Positions 1-9,645 of a stretch of 64,000 nucleotides of DNA are shown here, piece by piece; position 1 is the stretch's first letter, and each line of letters opens with the position of its first letter. The position numbers were made by a program, and so were the translations under genes. The DNA is from 2-02-FULL-55-14 sp964473365 (GTDB taxonomy: Bacteria > Bacteroidota > Ignavibacteria > UBA10030): positions 10,871-74,870 of the forward strand of contig CAYYOV010000015.1 in the NCBI GenBank assembly GCA_964473365.1. The letters run 5' to 3'. The notes under the pieces are model-generated. The model was given only the letters and a program-made list of their open reading frames with translations. It did no database searches and was not told where the DNA came from.

Positions 1-2
1 TG

Positions 3-872
3 AAGTACGTCGTGAACCCGCACGGGGTTGACTCGCTCAACGCCCTGCAACGTCGCATTGCCGATGTCAGCGGAAATGGCGGCCCCGACACTGTGTCCGT
101 TACTGCCTTTGACGCATCCTTGATCCTGCAATATGTCGTCGGCATCGTCGGCGCATTCCCGATCGAGGTCGATCGGAAGGAACTTCCGGCCGCACCGGCC
201 AAACGCTCTGTCTCCGTGACGCTGGCTGCCAAGACGGTCGGCCAGACGATCACCGTACCAGTCGCAATCGATCGAGCAGAAGGCTTGGCATCATGGCAAG
301 CCGTGGTCGACGTCGATCCACTGGCGGTCCGGACGGTCGGTGTGACGGCTCGCGGTGCCACCATGGACATGCAATTGGTCTGGGCAGCGGAAGGCGGACG
401 TTTGCGGATCGCGGCTGCCGCATCGGCGCCGACAGATGCGAGCGGAGACCTGGCAGAGATCACGCTCGAGATCCTGGATGCATCACGATTGCCCAGCGGA
501 ACGCCGGTCCGTGTTGCGAGTTTCTTGATCAACGAAGTGGAGATGACTTCGACCGCTACGGGCGTGACGACGGAGCTAGCAGACGTACCCACGGCGTTCG
601 AACTGCTCCAGAACTATCCGAACCCGTTTAATCCGACCACCACGATCGAATTTCGCGTACCTGACGCCCGCGCAGAGATCCGGCTGACCATCTACAACAT
701 GCTCGGCCAGACCGTCCGAACCCTTGTCGACGGGCCGCGCGACGTGGGGACGCATCGGATTGTTTGGGACGGGCGCAATGACGCCGGCGTACCGGTGGGG
801 ACCGGCACCTACATCTACCAACTGCGGACGAAGGACGTCGTGCAGTCGAAGAAACTCACGCTCGTGAAGTGA
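3..872 (+). CDS. Secreted dockerin/cohesin-type protein with type IX sorting domain (5' end missing)
   Basis: The frame is open to the left edge, so only the last 289 residues are visible. Visible residues 21-52 form one dockerin-like calcium loop and helix (DVSGNGGPDTVSVTAFDAS, then LILQYVVGIV). Residues about 65-190 look like a cohesin-type beta-sandwich. The last 90 residues are a type IX secretion C-terminal domain with NYPNPFNPTTTIEF and a final KKLTLVK. The product should be exported through the Sec system, passed through the outer membrane by T9SS and kept at the surface or released. The next gene downstream on the same strand encodes three cohesin-like domains, which suggests an extracellular partnership. 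Family assignment is by pattern only; the true start and any N-terminal catalytic module lie outside the window. Confidence 0.8.
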   Translation, partial: KYVVNPHGVDSLNALQRRIADVSGNGGPDTVSVTAFDASLILQYVVGIVGAFPIEVDRKELPAAPAKRSVSVTLAAKTVGQTITVPVAIDRAEGLASWQAVVDVDPLAVRTVGVTARGATMDMQLVWAAEGGRLRIAAAASAPTDASGDLAEITLEILDASRLPSGTPVRVASFLINEVEMTSTATGVTTELADVPTAFELLQNYPNPFNPTTTIEFRVPDARAEIRLTIYNMLGQTVRTLVDGPRDVGTHRIVWDGRNDAGVPVGTGTYIYQLRTKDVVQSKKLTLVK

Positions 873-908
873 TCGCCCATTCCTGCGCACTTCCCCGGAG
901 CATGAGCC

Positions 909-3900
909 ATGAAACAGTTCTTGCGGTACTTGGTGCTGGCAGCAGGTCTCTGGCCCGCTGTGGCTACAGCGCAGGTGGTCGGGTTGAGCGTCCCCGATAC
1001 CACGGTTTCCCTCGGCAGTGACCTTTGGCTGCCCGTTCGAGTCGATTCCAGTCTGACGGGACTGAACGTCACGTCGGTGCAGCTACAATTCACGTTCGAC
1101 CAAAATGTCGTCGATCCGGATTCCGTCGTCCTGGCCGGTACGCTCTTGGAAGGACTCGGTTGGACGGTCACCATGCATCGACCCTTTGCCGACGTCGTCC
1201 GCATTGCAGCCGCCGGGACCATTCCGATGTCCGGGGACGGAGCGATCCTGCGGATCAGGGTGAAGCTCCTGACCACGGGGTGGTCCAACTTCCAGTTCGC
1301 CGGAATGCTGACCAACCTCTTGAATGAGGGCGTTCCGTCCATCACGCTCCGTAGTGGCTGGGTCCAGGTGGTCCAGCCTCCGTCCGTCGACGTGTGGCCT
1401 GACGATGGGGTCGTCGCGGTCGGCGAACAGAAGCAGTTCTCGACCGGGGGCGGAACGGAGCCGTACACGTGGTCGACGAGTGACCCAGCGATAGCCACCA
1501 TCGATGCCAGCGGGCTCCTGACGGCTGTCGGACGCGGAAGCGTCTTTGTCTCCGTCGAAGATGCGGAGGGCAAACGGGGCCGAACCGACCGGACAGTCAT
1601 CGTGCGGGCGATCGGTATTTCTGCTCCCGACACGTCCATCGCGGCATCGCGAACGATCGATGTGCCCGTTCGTGTGACCTCCCTGACGCCGTGGAACATC
1701 TCGGCCGCGTCGATCCGGATCAATTACAATTCCGGCGCGGTAACTCCCGTCGCGGTCATCACCGCCGGAACAATACTCGGGAGCATCACGCCCACCCTCA
1801 ATTTCGCCACCGCGGGTACGCTCAGACTCTCTTTCGCCACCGACCAGCCGATCCTTGGTCAGGGCACCCTGTTCATCATACGATTTCAGACGAGCGACAC
1901 TCCTGGCTGGTCAAACATTGATTTCACCGAATGTCTGTTCAATGAAGATCTTCCCGCCCGGGTCGACAACGGGTCGATCTCGGTCACGAGCCTTTCGACG
2001 ATCAGTATCGGGGCGTCGGGAGACAAACTGCTCGCTGAAGATACGCTCGCATTCAGCGTCTGGGGCGGTGAAGCACCCTATTTGTGGACCAGTTCGGACC
2101 CGCTTGTCGCACATGTCACTTCCGACGGACACTTGATCGGCGTGCGGAGTGGGCGCGTGCGGGTGACGGTCCAGGATGCGCAAGGAGCCGTGGGAGTCTC
2201 GAGCGAAATCCAGGTCTTCGACGGAGCTGTGAAGGTCGACGACCAATTGGGGGCTTCACCCGGCTGGGTGGATGTTCCCATCCGACTCGCACGACTGGCG
2301 TTGGGTAGTCAGGTCTCATCGTATCAGCTCCGGTTGTCGTACAATGCAGACATCCTCGCGTTCGAGTCCGTCACGACGGCGGGTACGGCCACGGCAGCAT
2401 GGTCCACGACACACCAAGCCACCGGCTCGACCGTGAACGTGGCCGGAGCGTCGGCCGGAGCGCTGACAGGGATCGGCACGTTGTGCGTCGTGCGATTTGC
2501 CCTCCTTCCCTCGATCCCGCTCCGTTCGGTCGCATTCGTGAATCTCGACCAGCTCATACTCAACGAAGGGCTGCCGTTGGCCGACCGTTGGAACGGAAGC
2601 GTCCGTGTGGCCGAACCGCCGGGTGCAGTTTCGCTCTGGTCGCCCGGAAACGGTTGGACGCAGCAACCGTTGGACCAACAACTGTCATGGGGCACCGTGG
2701 AATTCGCGGAGCGCTATGAACTGCAAGTGGCAACGGAAGGCACGTTCGCCGCGCCGATGGTCTGGGACTCGACGCTGTCGTCAAATACCTATGTCCCGGG
2801 CGTGCTAGCAAACGGCACAGAATACTTCTGGCGGGTGCGGGCACGCAATGTTTTGGGTGTTGGCGCGTGGAGCGATATCTGGACCTTCCGGACCGTTGTC
2901 TCCGTCCCGCCTGCACCGATCCTCGCAGGACCGTCCGATGACGCCGTGAACCAACCCGCGACACCGACCCTGGTCTGGCATCCTTCCAACCAGGCGGTTA
3001 CGTACTATCTTCAGATCTCTGAGGATTCCACGTTCGTTGTGGACGTACGTTCGGTCGGATCGATCACCGACACGATGCATACCGCCAGCTTTCTCGGCCA
3101 TTCGCTGACGTTCTTTTGGAGAGTTCGGGCTGTCAACGAGGCGGGCCCTGGTGCATGGTCCGACGTGTGGTCGTTCCGCACGATCGTCGCTCCCGCCGGA
3201 AGACCGATGCTCGCCGATCCGTCCTCTGGACTTACCGGCGTGGCCGTGGTGCCCACATTTCGATGGTGGTCGGCCACTGACGCAACGACATACGAGTGGC
3301 AGGTGTCGGACGACGTCAGCTTCACGACGGTCCTGTTCGATTCAACCGGAATCGCAGATACCGTCCTTATCTCTCCTCAACTCAGCCATGGCAAGACATA
3401 TTATTGGCGGGTTCGAGCAGCAAATACTTCGGGTTCAGGAGAGTGGTCGGACGTCTGGTTCTTTGAGACGATCATGGGCGCGCCTGGTGTCCCTATCCTG
3501 GCGTTTCCGACACAAGGGGCCGTTGGAACATTGTTGATGCCATTGTTGCAGTGGCATCGTTCGCCTGCTGCCCAGGCATACGACATCCAGGTGTCCGACG
3601 ATCCGGGATTTACGAGCCCGATTGTGAACGCCACGATGATCCCTGACACCTCCTATCCCATCGGTCCTCTGCAGCCGTTACGCCTGCACTATTGGCGAGT
3701 TCGCGCCATCAATGTCGCAGAGACGAGCGCATATTCCGCAGTATGGCAGTTCACGACAACCACGACGGACGGGGTGATCGGGGTCGATGGCACCGTGCCG
3801 GATCAGTTCGGTCTGGAACCAAATTATCCCAATCCCTTCAATCCGTCGACGCGGCTGACGTTCCACATCAAAGAACCTTCAGCCGTGACGCTGACGATCT

Positions 3901-4064
3901 ACACGCTCACGGGGGCCGTCGTCGAGCACCTCATCGACGCGGCGTTGCCTGCCGGGACGTATGAAACATGGTGGAATGCGTCGCGGATGCCGAGCGGGAT
4001 CTACCTGTGCAGGATGGTGGCAGGACGATTCTCAATGGTCCAGCGGCTCGTTCTACTGAAATAG
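909..4064 (+). CDS. Large secreted cohesin/Big2/fibronectin-III protein, type IX cargo
   Basis: This is a 1051-residue exported modular protein. Residues 1-21 are a signal peptide ending ATAQ. A cohesin-like domain (about 22-150) is followed by a Big2-type Ig domain (about 153-230), a second cohesin (about 233-355), a second Ig-like segment (about 360-435) and a third cohesin (about 437-568). Four fibronectin-III modules of about 96 residues follow (near 570, 667, 764 and 860), each with the motif FWRVRAxNxxGxGxWSD. The C-terminal sorting domain from about 959 contains NYPNPFNPST. I see no catalytic domain, so it probably acts as a scaffold or adhesin. It starts 36 bp after the dockerin-containing gene, with GGAG nine bases before the ATG. 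Confidence 0.9.
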   Translation: MKQFLRYLVLAAGLWPAVATAQVVGLSVPDTTVSLGSDLWLPVRVDSSLTGLNVTSVQLQFTFDQNVVDPDSVVLAGTLLEGLGWTVTMHRPFADVVRIAAAGTIPMSGDGAILRIRVKLLTTGWSNFQFAGMLTNLLNEGVPSITLRSGWVQVVQPPSVDVWPDDGVVAVGEQKQFSTGGGTEPYTWSTSDPAIATIDASGLLTAVGRGSVFVSVEDAEGKRGRTDRTVIVRAIGISAPDTSIAASRTIDVPVRVTSLTPWNISAASIRINYNSGAVTPVAVITAGTILGSITPTLNFATAGTLRLSFATDQPILGQGTLFIIRFQTSDTPGWSNIDFTECLFNEDLPARVDNGSISVTSLSTISIGASGDKLLAEDTLAFSVWGGEAPYLWTSSDPLVAHVTSDGHLIGVRSGRVRVTVQDAQGAVGVSSEIQVFDGAVKVDDQLGASPGWVDVPIRLARLALGSQVSSYQLRLSYNADILAFESVTTAGTATAAWSTTHQATGSTVNVAGASAGALTGIGTLCVVRFALLPSIPLRSVAFVNLDQLILNEGLPLADRWNGSVRVAEPPGAVSLWSPGNGWTQQPLDQQLSWGTVEFAERYELQVATEGTFAAPMVWDSTLSSNTYVPGVLANGTEYFWRVRARNVLGVGAWSDIWTFRTVVSVPPAPILAGPSDDAVNQPATPTLVWHPSNQAVTYYLQISEDSTFVVDVRSVGSITDTMHTASFLGHSLTFFWRVRAVNEAGPGAWSDVWSFRTIVAPAGRPMLADPSSGLTGVAVVPTFRWWSATDATTYEWQVSDDVSFTTVLFDSTGIADTVLISPQLSHGKTYYWRVRAANTSGSGEWSDVWFFETIMGAPGVPILAFPTQGAVGTLLMPLLQWHRSPAAQAYDIQVSDDPGFTSPIVNATMIPDTSYPIGPLQPLRLHYWRVRAINVAETSAYSAVWQFTTTTTDGVIGVDGTVPDQFGLEPNYPNPFNPSTRLTFHIKEPSAVTLTIYTLTGAVVEHLIDAALPAGTYETWWNASRMPSGIYLCRMVAGRFSMVQRLVLLK

Positions 4065-4095
4065 CCGTCCGTCATTTGCTCATCAGTACAACACG

Positions 4096-4123
4096 GAGCC
4101 CTTCCGCGATCGCGTAAGGGCTC
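4096..4123. terminator. Hairpin between convergent genes
   Basis: A perfect 8-bp stem, GAGCCCTT/AAGGGCTC, encloses a loop containing the palindrome CGCGATCGCG. It lies between the convergent stops at 4064 and 4145. No U-tract follows on either strand, so termination efficiency is uncertain. Confidence 0.6.
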
Positions 4124-4144
4124 TGCTGCGTACAGGACGGAAGG

Positions 4145-5266
4145 TCAACGCCGGACGGCAGGCAGGATACGCTTCCCGATGATGTCGAGCAGAGCATTCT
4201 CCTGCGACGAGGCCGACAGCGCGTCGAACGGGGGCTCAGCGGTGGAGACGACGATCAGCTCGCGGGCGGGATCCACGAGCATGAATTGCCCCCCGTATCC
4301 GGCTGCCAGCATCGCCTCCGCACCCACGTCGCGGGGAAGCCACCAAAGATAGCCGTAGTTCACCGCCCCGACACCTGTCCAGGAGAAATCTGCCGTATTG
4401 CGTGGAACGCGTGAACTGTCGATCCATTCTGATGGTACGATCTGCCGGCCATCAATTCGACCATGATGCATGACGAGCTGACCGATCCTCGCGAAATCCC
4501 GCGGTGTAAGCCACAATCCGGTCCCGCCATTGGCATAACCTTTTGGATCGCGGTCCCAGGCGCGGGCCGTGATCTGGAGCGGTTCAAACAGCCGGGCGGC
4601 AGCGTATGCGAGGACGGAGCGGCCCGAACGGTTGGCGATGGCAACGGAGAGGAAGTGGGCCTGGGGTGATGCGTAGGCGAATGCGGTGCCCGGATCGAAG
4701 AGGAGCGGCAGTCGGAGCATGGCCGCGACCCAATCATCACTCCTTCCGACGACATCCGCATTCCTGCCGCCATCTTGGTAGTCGAACCCTGCGCGCATCG
4801 TCAACAGATGACGGAGCGTGATGGAGCTCATGCGCGGATCAAGATCCGACGCGCGATACGCCGGCACCTCGTCGAGCCAGCGGGCCTCGACGCTATCCAG
4901 AAAGCCATCGGCCAGCGAGCAACCGACGAGCAGTGAAACGACGCTCTTCGTCGCTGAACGCAGGTCATCTTCCCTCAGCCGCGTGCGTCCGGGTCCGTAG
5001 TATTCGAAGACGAGCGTGTCGCGGCGAACGACAAGGAATGCGTGGACCCAGGGTCGATCCTCCAAGGTCATCCTGACGCTGTCCAGAGTCGATCCGTCGA
5101 TCGACAACTGCTCTGGCAACCCTTCAGCCCACGGATACGGCGGATGGACCTCGGCGACGGCTCCGTCCGGGGCTGCCGCCTGTGGTTCACAATTCCACCA
5201 CAAACAAGCGCACGCTGCCAGGAGGATCAAGCGACTCGCCGTCGATATCACCGGAGCTCGATGCAT
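4145..5266 (-). CDS. Serine hydrolase, beta-lactamase class C-like
   Basis: This is a penicillin-binding-protein-like serine hydrolase (beta-lactamase fold, class C/esterase type) of 373 residues. The nucleophile motif SATK is at residues 104-107, a YAS segment is in the second motif position, and a GYGGQ segment near the C terminus replaces the usual K/H-T-G. The N terminus is hydrophobic, with cysteines in LAAC and WWNC, so it is probably an exported lipoprotein. I chose the ATG at 5266; the longer frame to 5302 would run into the terminator hairpin of the neighbouring pyrophosphatase gene. The substrate is unknown; esterase, D-aminopeptidase or amide hydrolase activity are all possible in this family. 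Confidence 0.8.
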   Translation of the reverse strand: MHRAPVISTASRLILLAACACLWWNCEPQAAAPDGAVAEVHPPYPWAEGLPEQLSIDGSTLDSVRMTLEDRPWVHAFLVVRRDTLVFEYYGPGRTRLREDDLRSATKSVVSLLVGCSLADGFLDSVEARWLDEVPAYRASDLDPRMSSITLRHLLTMRAGFDYQDGGRNADVVGRSDDWVAAMLRLPLLFDPGTAFAYASPQAHFLSVAIANRSGRSVLAYAAARLFEPLQITARAWDRDPKGYANGGTGLWLTPRDFARIGQLVMHHGRIDGRQIVPSEWIDSSRVPRNTADFSWTGVGAVNYGYLWWLPRDVGAEAMLAAGYGGQFMLVDPARELIVVSTAEPPFDALSASSQENALLDIIGKRILPAVRR

Positions 5267-5290
5267 GCCATTGAGGGTTCGGAAGACACG

Positions 5291-5315
5291 AAAGCCCGTC
5301 ACAAGGACGGGCCTT
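5291..5315 (-). terminator. Terminator of the pyrophosphatase gene
   Basis: The stem AAAGCCCGTC/GACGGGCCTT has one mismatch and a 5-nt loop. It lies just after the hppA stop, and on the minus strand it ends in TTT. Confidence 0.6.
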
Positions 5316-5340
5316 CATGCATCCGGAACATTCACTCGGA

Positions 5341-8048
5341 TCAGAAGTGCGAAACACCGATCCGCATACCGTAGAACGAACGGTGGACGAAGAAGACCGA
5401 GATCGCGAAGAACACGAGGGCCAAGCCGAGCGTAAGCCCGGAGCCTTGCTCACGGCTCAGCGAGACCGCGAGCTCAACGGCCAGCAGCCCAAAGAGGGTC
5501 GTGAACTTGATGACAGGGTTCATGGCAACGGACGACGTGTCCTTGAACGGATCGCCGACCGTGTCCCCGATGACCGTCGCCTCGTGGAGCGGAGAATGTT
5601 TGTCCTTTAAGACGACCTCGACGATCTTCTTGGCATTGTCCCACGCTCCCCCGGCATTCGCCATGAAGATGGCCTGATACAAGCCGAAGAGCGCGATCGA
5701 CACCAGATANNNNNNNNNNNNNNNNNNNNNNNNNNNNNNNNNNNNNNNNNNNNNNNNNNNNNNNNNNNNNNNNNNNNNNNNNNNNNNNNNNNNNNNNNNN
5801 NNNNNNNNNCATTCGCCATGAAGATGGCCTGATACAAGCCGAAGAGCGCGATCGACACCAGATAGCCGATGAAGAAGAACGGCTCGTAGAATGCGAACGC
5901 AAGCGTTCCGAAGAACACTGCCAGAAAGATGTTGAACATGCCCTTCTGCGCATACTGCGTGCAGATCTCGACCACCTGCTTGGAATCGTGCACGGAGGCC
6001 TTCGTCACGCCTTCCAGTTTCATCGTCCTCTTGATGAATTCGACCGCCTTGTAGGCGCCCGCCGTGACGGCCTGCGTTGAAGCTCCCGTGAACCAGTAGA
6101 TCACGGCTCCTCCGGCGATGAGGCCGAGAAGGAATGGCGGATACAAGAGCGACAGATTCACAAGGTACTGCGGGCTCAAGCCGTCGGTGAGGGCCACAAT
6201 GATCGAGAAGATCATTGTTGTAGCGCCGACGACGGCCGTACCGATGAGCACAGGCTTTGCCGTGGCCTTGAATGTATTCCCGGCCCCGTCATTCTCCTCA
6301 AGATTATGTTTCGCCCGCTCGAAATCGACATCCATCCCGAACTTCGCTTTGATCTCTTCCTTGATGTTGGGGATCGACTCGATGACCGACAATTCGTAGA
6401 CCGACTGGGCGTTGTCTGTGACCGGTCCGTAGGAATCGACGGCGATGGTCACCGGTCCCATGCCGAGAAACCCGAACGCCACGAGGCCGAACGCAAAGAC
6501 GGCGGGCGCGATCATCAGCCCCGACAGTCCCATCAGGCTGATATGGTAGGCCACGCCCATCAACAGCATGATGACCAGACCGAGCCAATAGGCGCTGAAA
6601 TTGCCCGCCACGAACCCCGAGAGAATGTTGAGAGAGGGACCCCCTTCGCGGGATGATGTGACGACCTCCTCCACATGCTTGGAATGCGTCGAGGTGAAGA
6701 TCTTCACGATCTCAGGAATGATGGCCCCGGCGAGCGTGCCGCACGAGATCACGGCCGAGAGCTTCCACCAGAGCGACGTATCACCACCCAGGTCGGGAAT
6801 GAGGAAGTAGGAGGCGACGAACGTCAGGATGACCGACACGATCGACGTGAGCCAGACCAGCCTTGACAGCGGCGTTTCGAAGTTCATCGTCTTGGCGTCG
6901 CCGAGCACCGCCCGGTGCACCCACTCATTGACCTGATACGACAAACCGCTGGCGATGACCATCATGATGCGCATCGAGAACATCCAGACGAGCAACTGGA
7001 CCTGGACGACGGGCTCAACGACGGCGAGGAGGATGAACGTGATGAGCGCGACGCCGGTCACGCCGTACGTCTCGAACCCGTCTGCGCTGGGCCCCACGGA
7101 ATCACCCGCGTTGTCGCCCGTGCAATCTGCGATGACGCCCGGGTTCCGTGCATCGTCCTCCTTGATCCGGAAGACGATCTTCATGAGGTCGGCGCCGATG
7201 TCGGCGATCTTCGTGAAGATGCCTCCCGCGATCCTGAGCACCGCTGCTCCAAGAGATTCACCGATCGCAAACCCGAGGAAGCAAGGGCCGGCAAGGTCAC
7301 CGGGAAGGAATAGCAGGATCACGAGCATAAGGAACAGCTCGACGGAGATAAGCATCATCCCGATGCTCATACCCGCCTGAAGCGGGATCGAAGAAACGGG
7401 ATAGGGCTTGCCAGAGAGCGACGCGAAAGCGGTACGAGAATTCGCAAACGTGTTGATCCGAATACCGAACCAAGCGACGCCATACGAACCCGCCATACCG
7501 ATGAGACTGAACAGCAGAATGATCGCCACTTTCGGTGCCGGGAATCCACGGATCACCTCACCGGTCACCTCGTCAATGCCGTTGGCCGCAAGCCACCCAA
7601 AATACACGAGGACAATGGCGCTGATGAAGGTCCAGAGGATCAAGAGGAATCGTCCCTGCTGGATCAGGTAGGTCTTACACGTCTCGTAGATCAACTCCGA
7701 GATCTCGAGCATCGCGGCGTGGACCGGCAGCCCCTTCAGACGGGAGTAGGTCACCATCCCAAACGTTCCGCCAAGCAGGCACACCAGCAATCCGAACATC
7801 AGTAAAGTGTGACCATCCGTGCCGCCAAGGAATGTTACGGTCCGCAGGTCGGGGAGCTTGAGGTTGGCCTCGCCGCCGGAATGATGTTGGCCGCTGGGTG
7901 CAGCCGTTCCATCCGCCGCCAGCACCGGCACCGCGATCAAACTCAGAACCGTTACGACCGCCATCGCCGTGGCCGCTCGTCGGGCCATTCGCAGAAAAGA
8001 GGACAGACGATCAGTCGTGCTGATGCCCATGATCAGCTGATCGAGCAT
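5341..8048 (-). CDS. hppA: Membrane-bound proton-translocating pyrophosphatase (interrupted by a false gap)
   Basis: It hydrolyses PPi and pumps H+ (possibly Na+-modulated) across the inner membrane. The substrate-binding core reads GDNAGDSVGPSADGFE, followed by many membrane segments. Canonical enzymes have GDNVGD and GADLVGK here; this one has GADLMKIV, as in the divergent class I recall from Chlorobium and other FCB bacteria. Lys594 in GNTFKATAK occupies the position that makes such enzymes K+-independent. The N terminus carries an extra signal-like helix ending VLAADG. The start at 8048 has GGAG five bases upstream. A 100-N gap (5710-5809) with flanking 55-bp repeats splits the gene; deleting 155 bp gives an uninterrupted 850-residue protein ending GMRIGVSHF. 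Confidence 0.93.
5655..5709. repeat. 55-bp direct repeat, left of gap 1
   Basis: The 55 bases before the N run are identical to the 55 bases after it (5810-5864). This is the signature of two contig ends that share a k-mer-length overlap but were scaffolded with Ns and not merged. It is not a biological duplication. Confidence 0.93.
5710..5809. other. 100-N scaffold gap inside hppA
   Basis: Exactly 100 Ns, a conventional filler length. The flanking 55-bp repeats show that no sequence is missing. Collapsing repeat, gap and repeat into one copy removes 155 bp and restores the hppA frame. Confidence 0.95.
5810..5864. repeat. 55-bp direct repeat, right of gap 1
   Basis: Second copy of the 55-bp overlap described at 5655-5709. 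It encodes the same pyrophosphatase segment, ending YQAIFMAN on the minus strand. Confidence 0.93.
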
Positions 8049-8127
8049 GATGACTCCAGATTATTATCGGTAGGACGAAAAGACGAGAGAACCCGTCGGA
8101 TGTGGGTCCTCGGTCAGCGTAAGTGGG

Positions 8128-8160
8128 CTAAATATAGTTAGTTAACGTGACGGAAGAAAG
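8128..8160 (-). promoter_or_regulatory. Possible promoter of hppA
   Basis: The minus strand reads TATATTTAG in an AT-rich patch about 85 bp before the hppA start, inside the 135-bp gap after the symporter gene. It fits a -10 box (TATATT) and nearly fits the Bacteroidota TAnnTTTG element. No convincing -35 box is seen (TTTCTT at 17 bp). Weak, by eye only. Confidence 0.3.
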
Positions 8161-8183
8161 AGGATGCAGAAAAATCGGGCGTA

Positions 8184-9521
8184 TCAGGGCCGTTCTGAGG
8201 CCGACTGGGCAAACGCCGGCTCCCCCTCGGCCAGGTCATACGTGGCCTCTTCGGGCGTCCCATACACGCGGGCTCGAGCGTCGTCGAACTTCCCTTCCCA
8301 TCTCGAGACGGCGACCGTGGCAAGGCAATTCCCCAGTACATTGACGGATGTGCGGCCCATATCCATGAATTCGTCGACGGCGAAGATGACGGCCACACCC
8401 TCGGGGGGCAACCCAAACGAATGCAGGGCTGCCAGCAGGATCACGAGCGACGCCCGGGGCACGGCCGCCACGCCTTTCGAGGTGACCATGAGTGTCAGCA
8501 TCAGCAAGACCTGCTGATCCCAGCCAAAATGGACGCCAGTCGTCATTTCGGCCGCCTGAGCAACGAACACCGAGGCGACGGCCAGATACAGCGTGCTGCC
8601 GTCCAGATTGAAGGAGTAACCTGTTGGCAGTACGAAGCCCACGATCCGTTTCGGCACCCCAAGGCGCTCCATCCGTTCCATGGCCAGCGGCAAGGCCGAT
8701 TCGCTGCTCGTCGTCCAAAAAGCGAGCGTGAACGGCTCCCACACGGCCCGGACGAACTGCCGGACGGGCAGCTTGATCATCCATGCCACGACGCCAAGGA
8801 CCAGCACGACGAAGAGGATCAGAGCTGCGTAGAGCGTGAGCACGAGCATGCCGAGATTCACCAGCACGCTCAAACCCATATGGCCGATCGTCACGGCCAT
8901 CGCGGCTCCGATGCCGAACGGTGCGAATTTCATGACGTACGCGGTGAATTTGAACATGACCTGCGACAACGCATCGCACCATTCCAGGATCGGCTTGCCC
9001 TTTTCTCCGATCGCACCGACCGCCGCGCCAAAGAACACGGAGAAGACCACGATCTGGAGGACGTCGCCGCGCGCCATGGATTCGATGATGCTTGACGGGA
9101 ACGCATGCACCAGGGTCTCGATGAACGTCTTCGGTCTGGCCCCTTCGATCGACCCCAACGCATTCAAGTCGCCCCCCTGCAAGATCACTCCGACACCCGG
9201 CTTCGTGATATTCACGACGACCAATCCGATGACCAGCGCCAGCGTCGTGACCACTTCAAAGTAGATCAGGGCCTTCAATCCCATCCGACCCACCTGCTTG
9301 AACTCTCCCCCTCCGGCGATGCCCGCCACGATGCTCGCGAAAATGAGGGGCGCGATGATGACCTTGATGAGATTGATGAAGATGGTCCGGATCCAGGCGC
9401 TCTCCGTGCCGATATCCGGCCACATCCATCCGACGAACACGCCGACGGCAAGCCCGAGGATGATCTGCTGCATCAGTGAAAGGTGCCACCAGCGGCGGGA
9501 CGGCTTGGCGTCGAGGGTCAT
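8184..9521 (-). CDS. Dicarboxylate/amino acid:cation symporter (DAACS family)
   Basis: This 445-residue secondary transporter imports C4-dicarboxylates, glutamate or related amino acids with H+ or Na+. Family hallmarks are visible: a serine-rich hairpin TTSSESALP, and NLDGS in place of the usual NMDGT cation/substrate motif. About eight hydrophobic segments begin at QQIILGLAVGVFVGWMW. The frame extends upstream to 9638, but the ATG at 9521 gives a normal N terminus (MTLDAKPSRRWW) and leaves a 124-bp divergent promoter region before the glycosyltransferase gene. The C-terminal tail after the last helix is short and polar. The substrate cannot be told from sequence alone. Confidence 0.88.
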   Translation of the reverse strand: MTLDAKPSRRWWHLSLMQQIILGLAVGVFVGWMWPDIGTESAWIRTIFINLIKVIIAPLIFASIVAGIAGGGEFKQVGRMGLKALIYFEVVTTLALVIGLVVVNITKPGVGVILQGGDLNALGSIEGARPKTFIETLVHAFPSSIIESMARGDVLQIVVFSVFFGAAVGAIGEKGKPILEWCDALSQVMFKFTAYVMKFAPFGIGAAMAVTIGHMGLSVLVNLGMLVLTLYAALILFVVLVLGVVAWMIKLPVRQFVRAVWEPFTLAFWTTSSESALPLAMERMERLGVPKRIVGFVLPTGYSFNLDGSTLYLAVASVFVAQAAEMTTGVHFGWDQQVLLMLTLMVTSKGVAAVPRASLVILLAALHSFGLPPEGVAVIFAVDEFMDMGRTSVNVLGNCLATVAVSRWEGKFDDARARVYGTPEEATYDLAEGEPAFAQSASERP

Positions 9522-9645
9522 GTCGATCGAGGGACGAGTGAACGCTACCGTGTGCGAAGGTGTGTCAAGATTCGCAAGATTGGACTGAATTGCAAGGGTG
9601 TGCAGAGGCTTGCACGTGGCCGTTCCCTTCCGTAGCATTTACCCC

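Noticed and set aside
5655..5864. 55-bp direct repeats as attachment sites or target-site duplications
   Set aside because: The same 55-bp length at two unrelated 100-N gaps and restored frames on collapse show an assembly origin.
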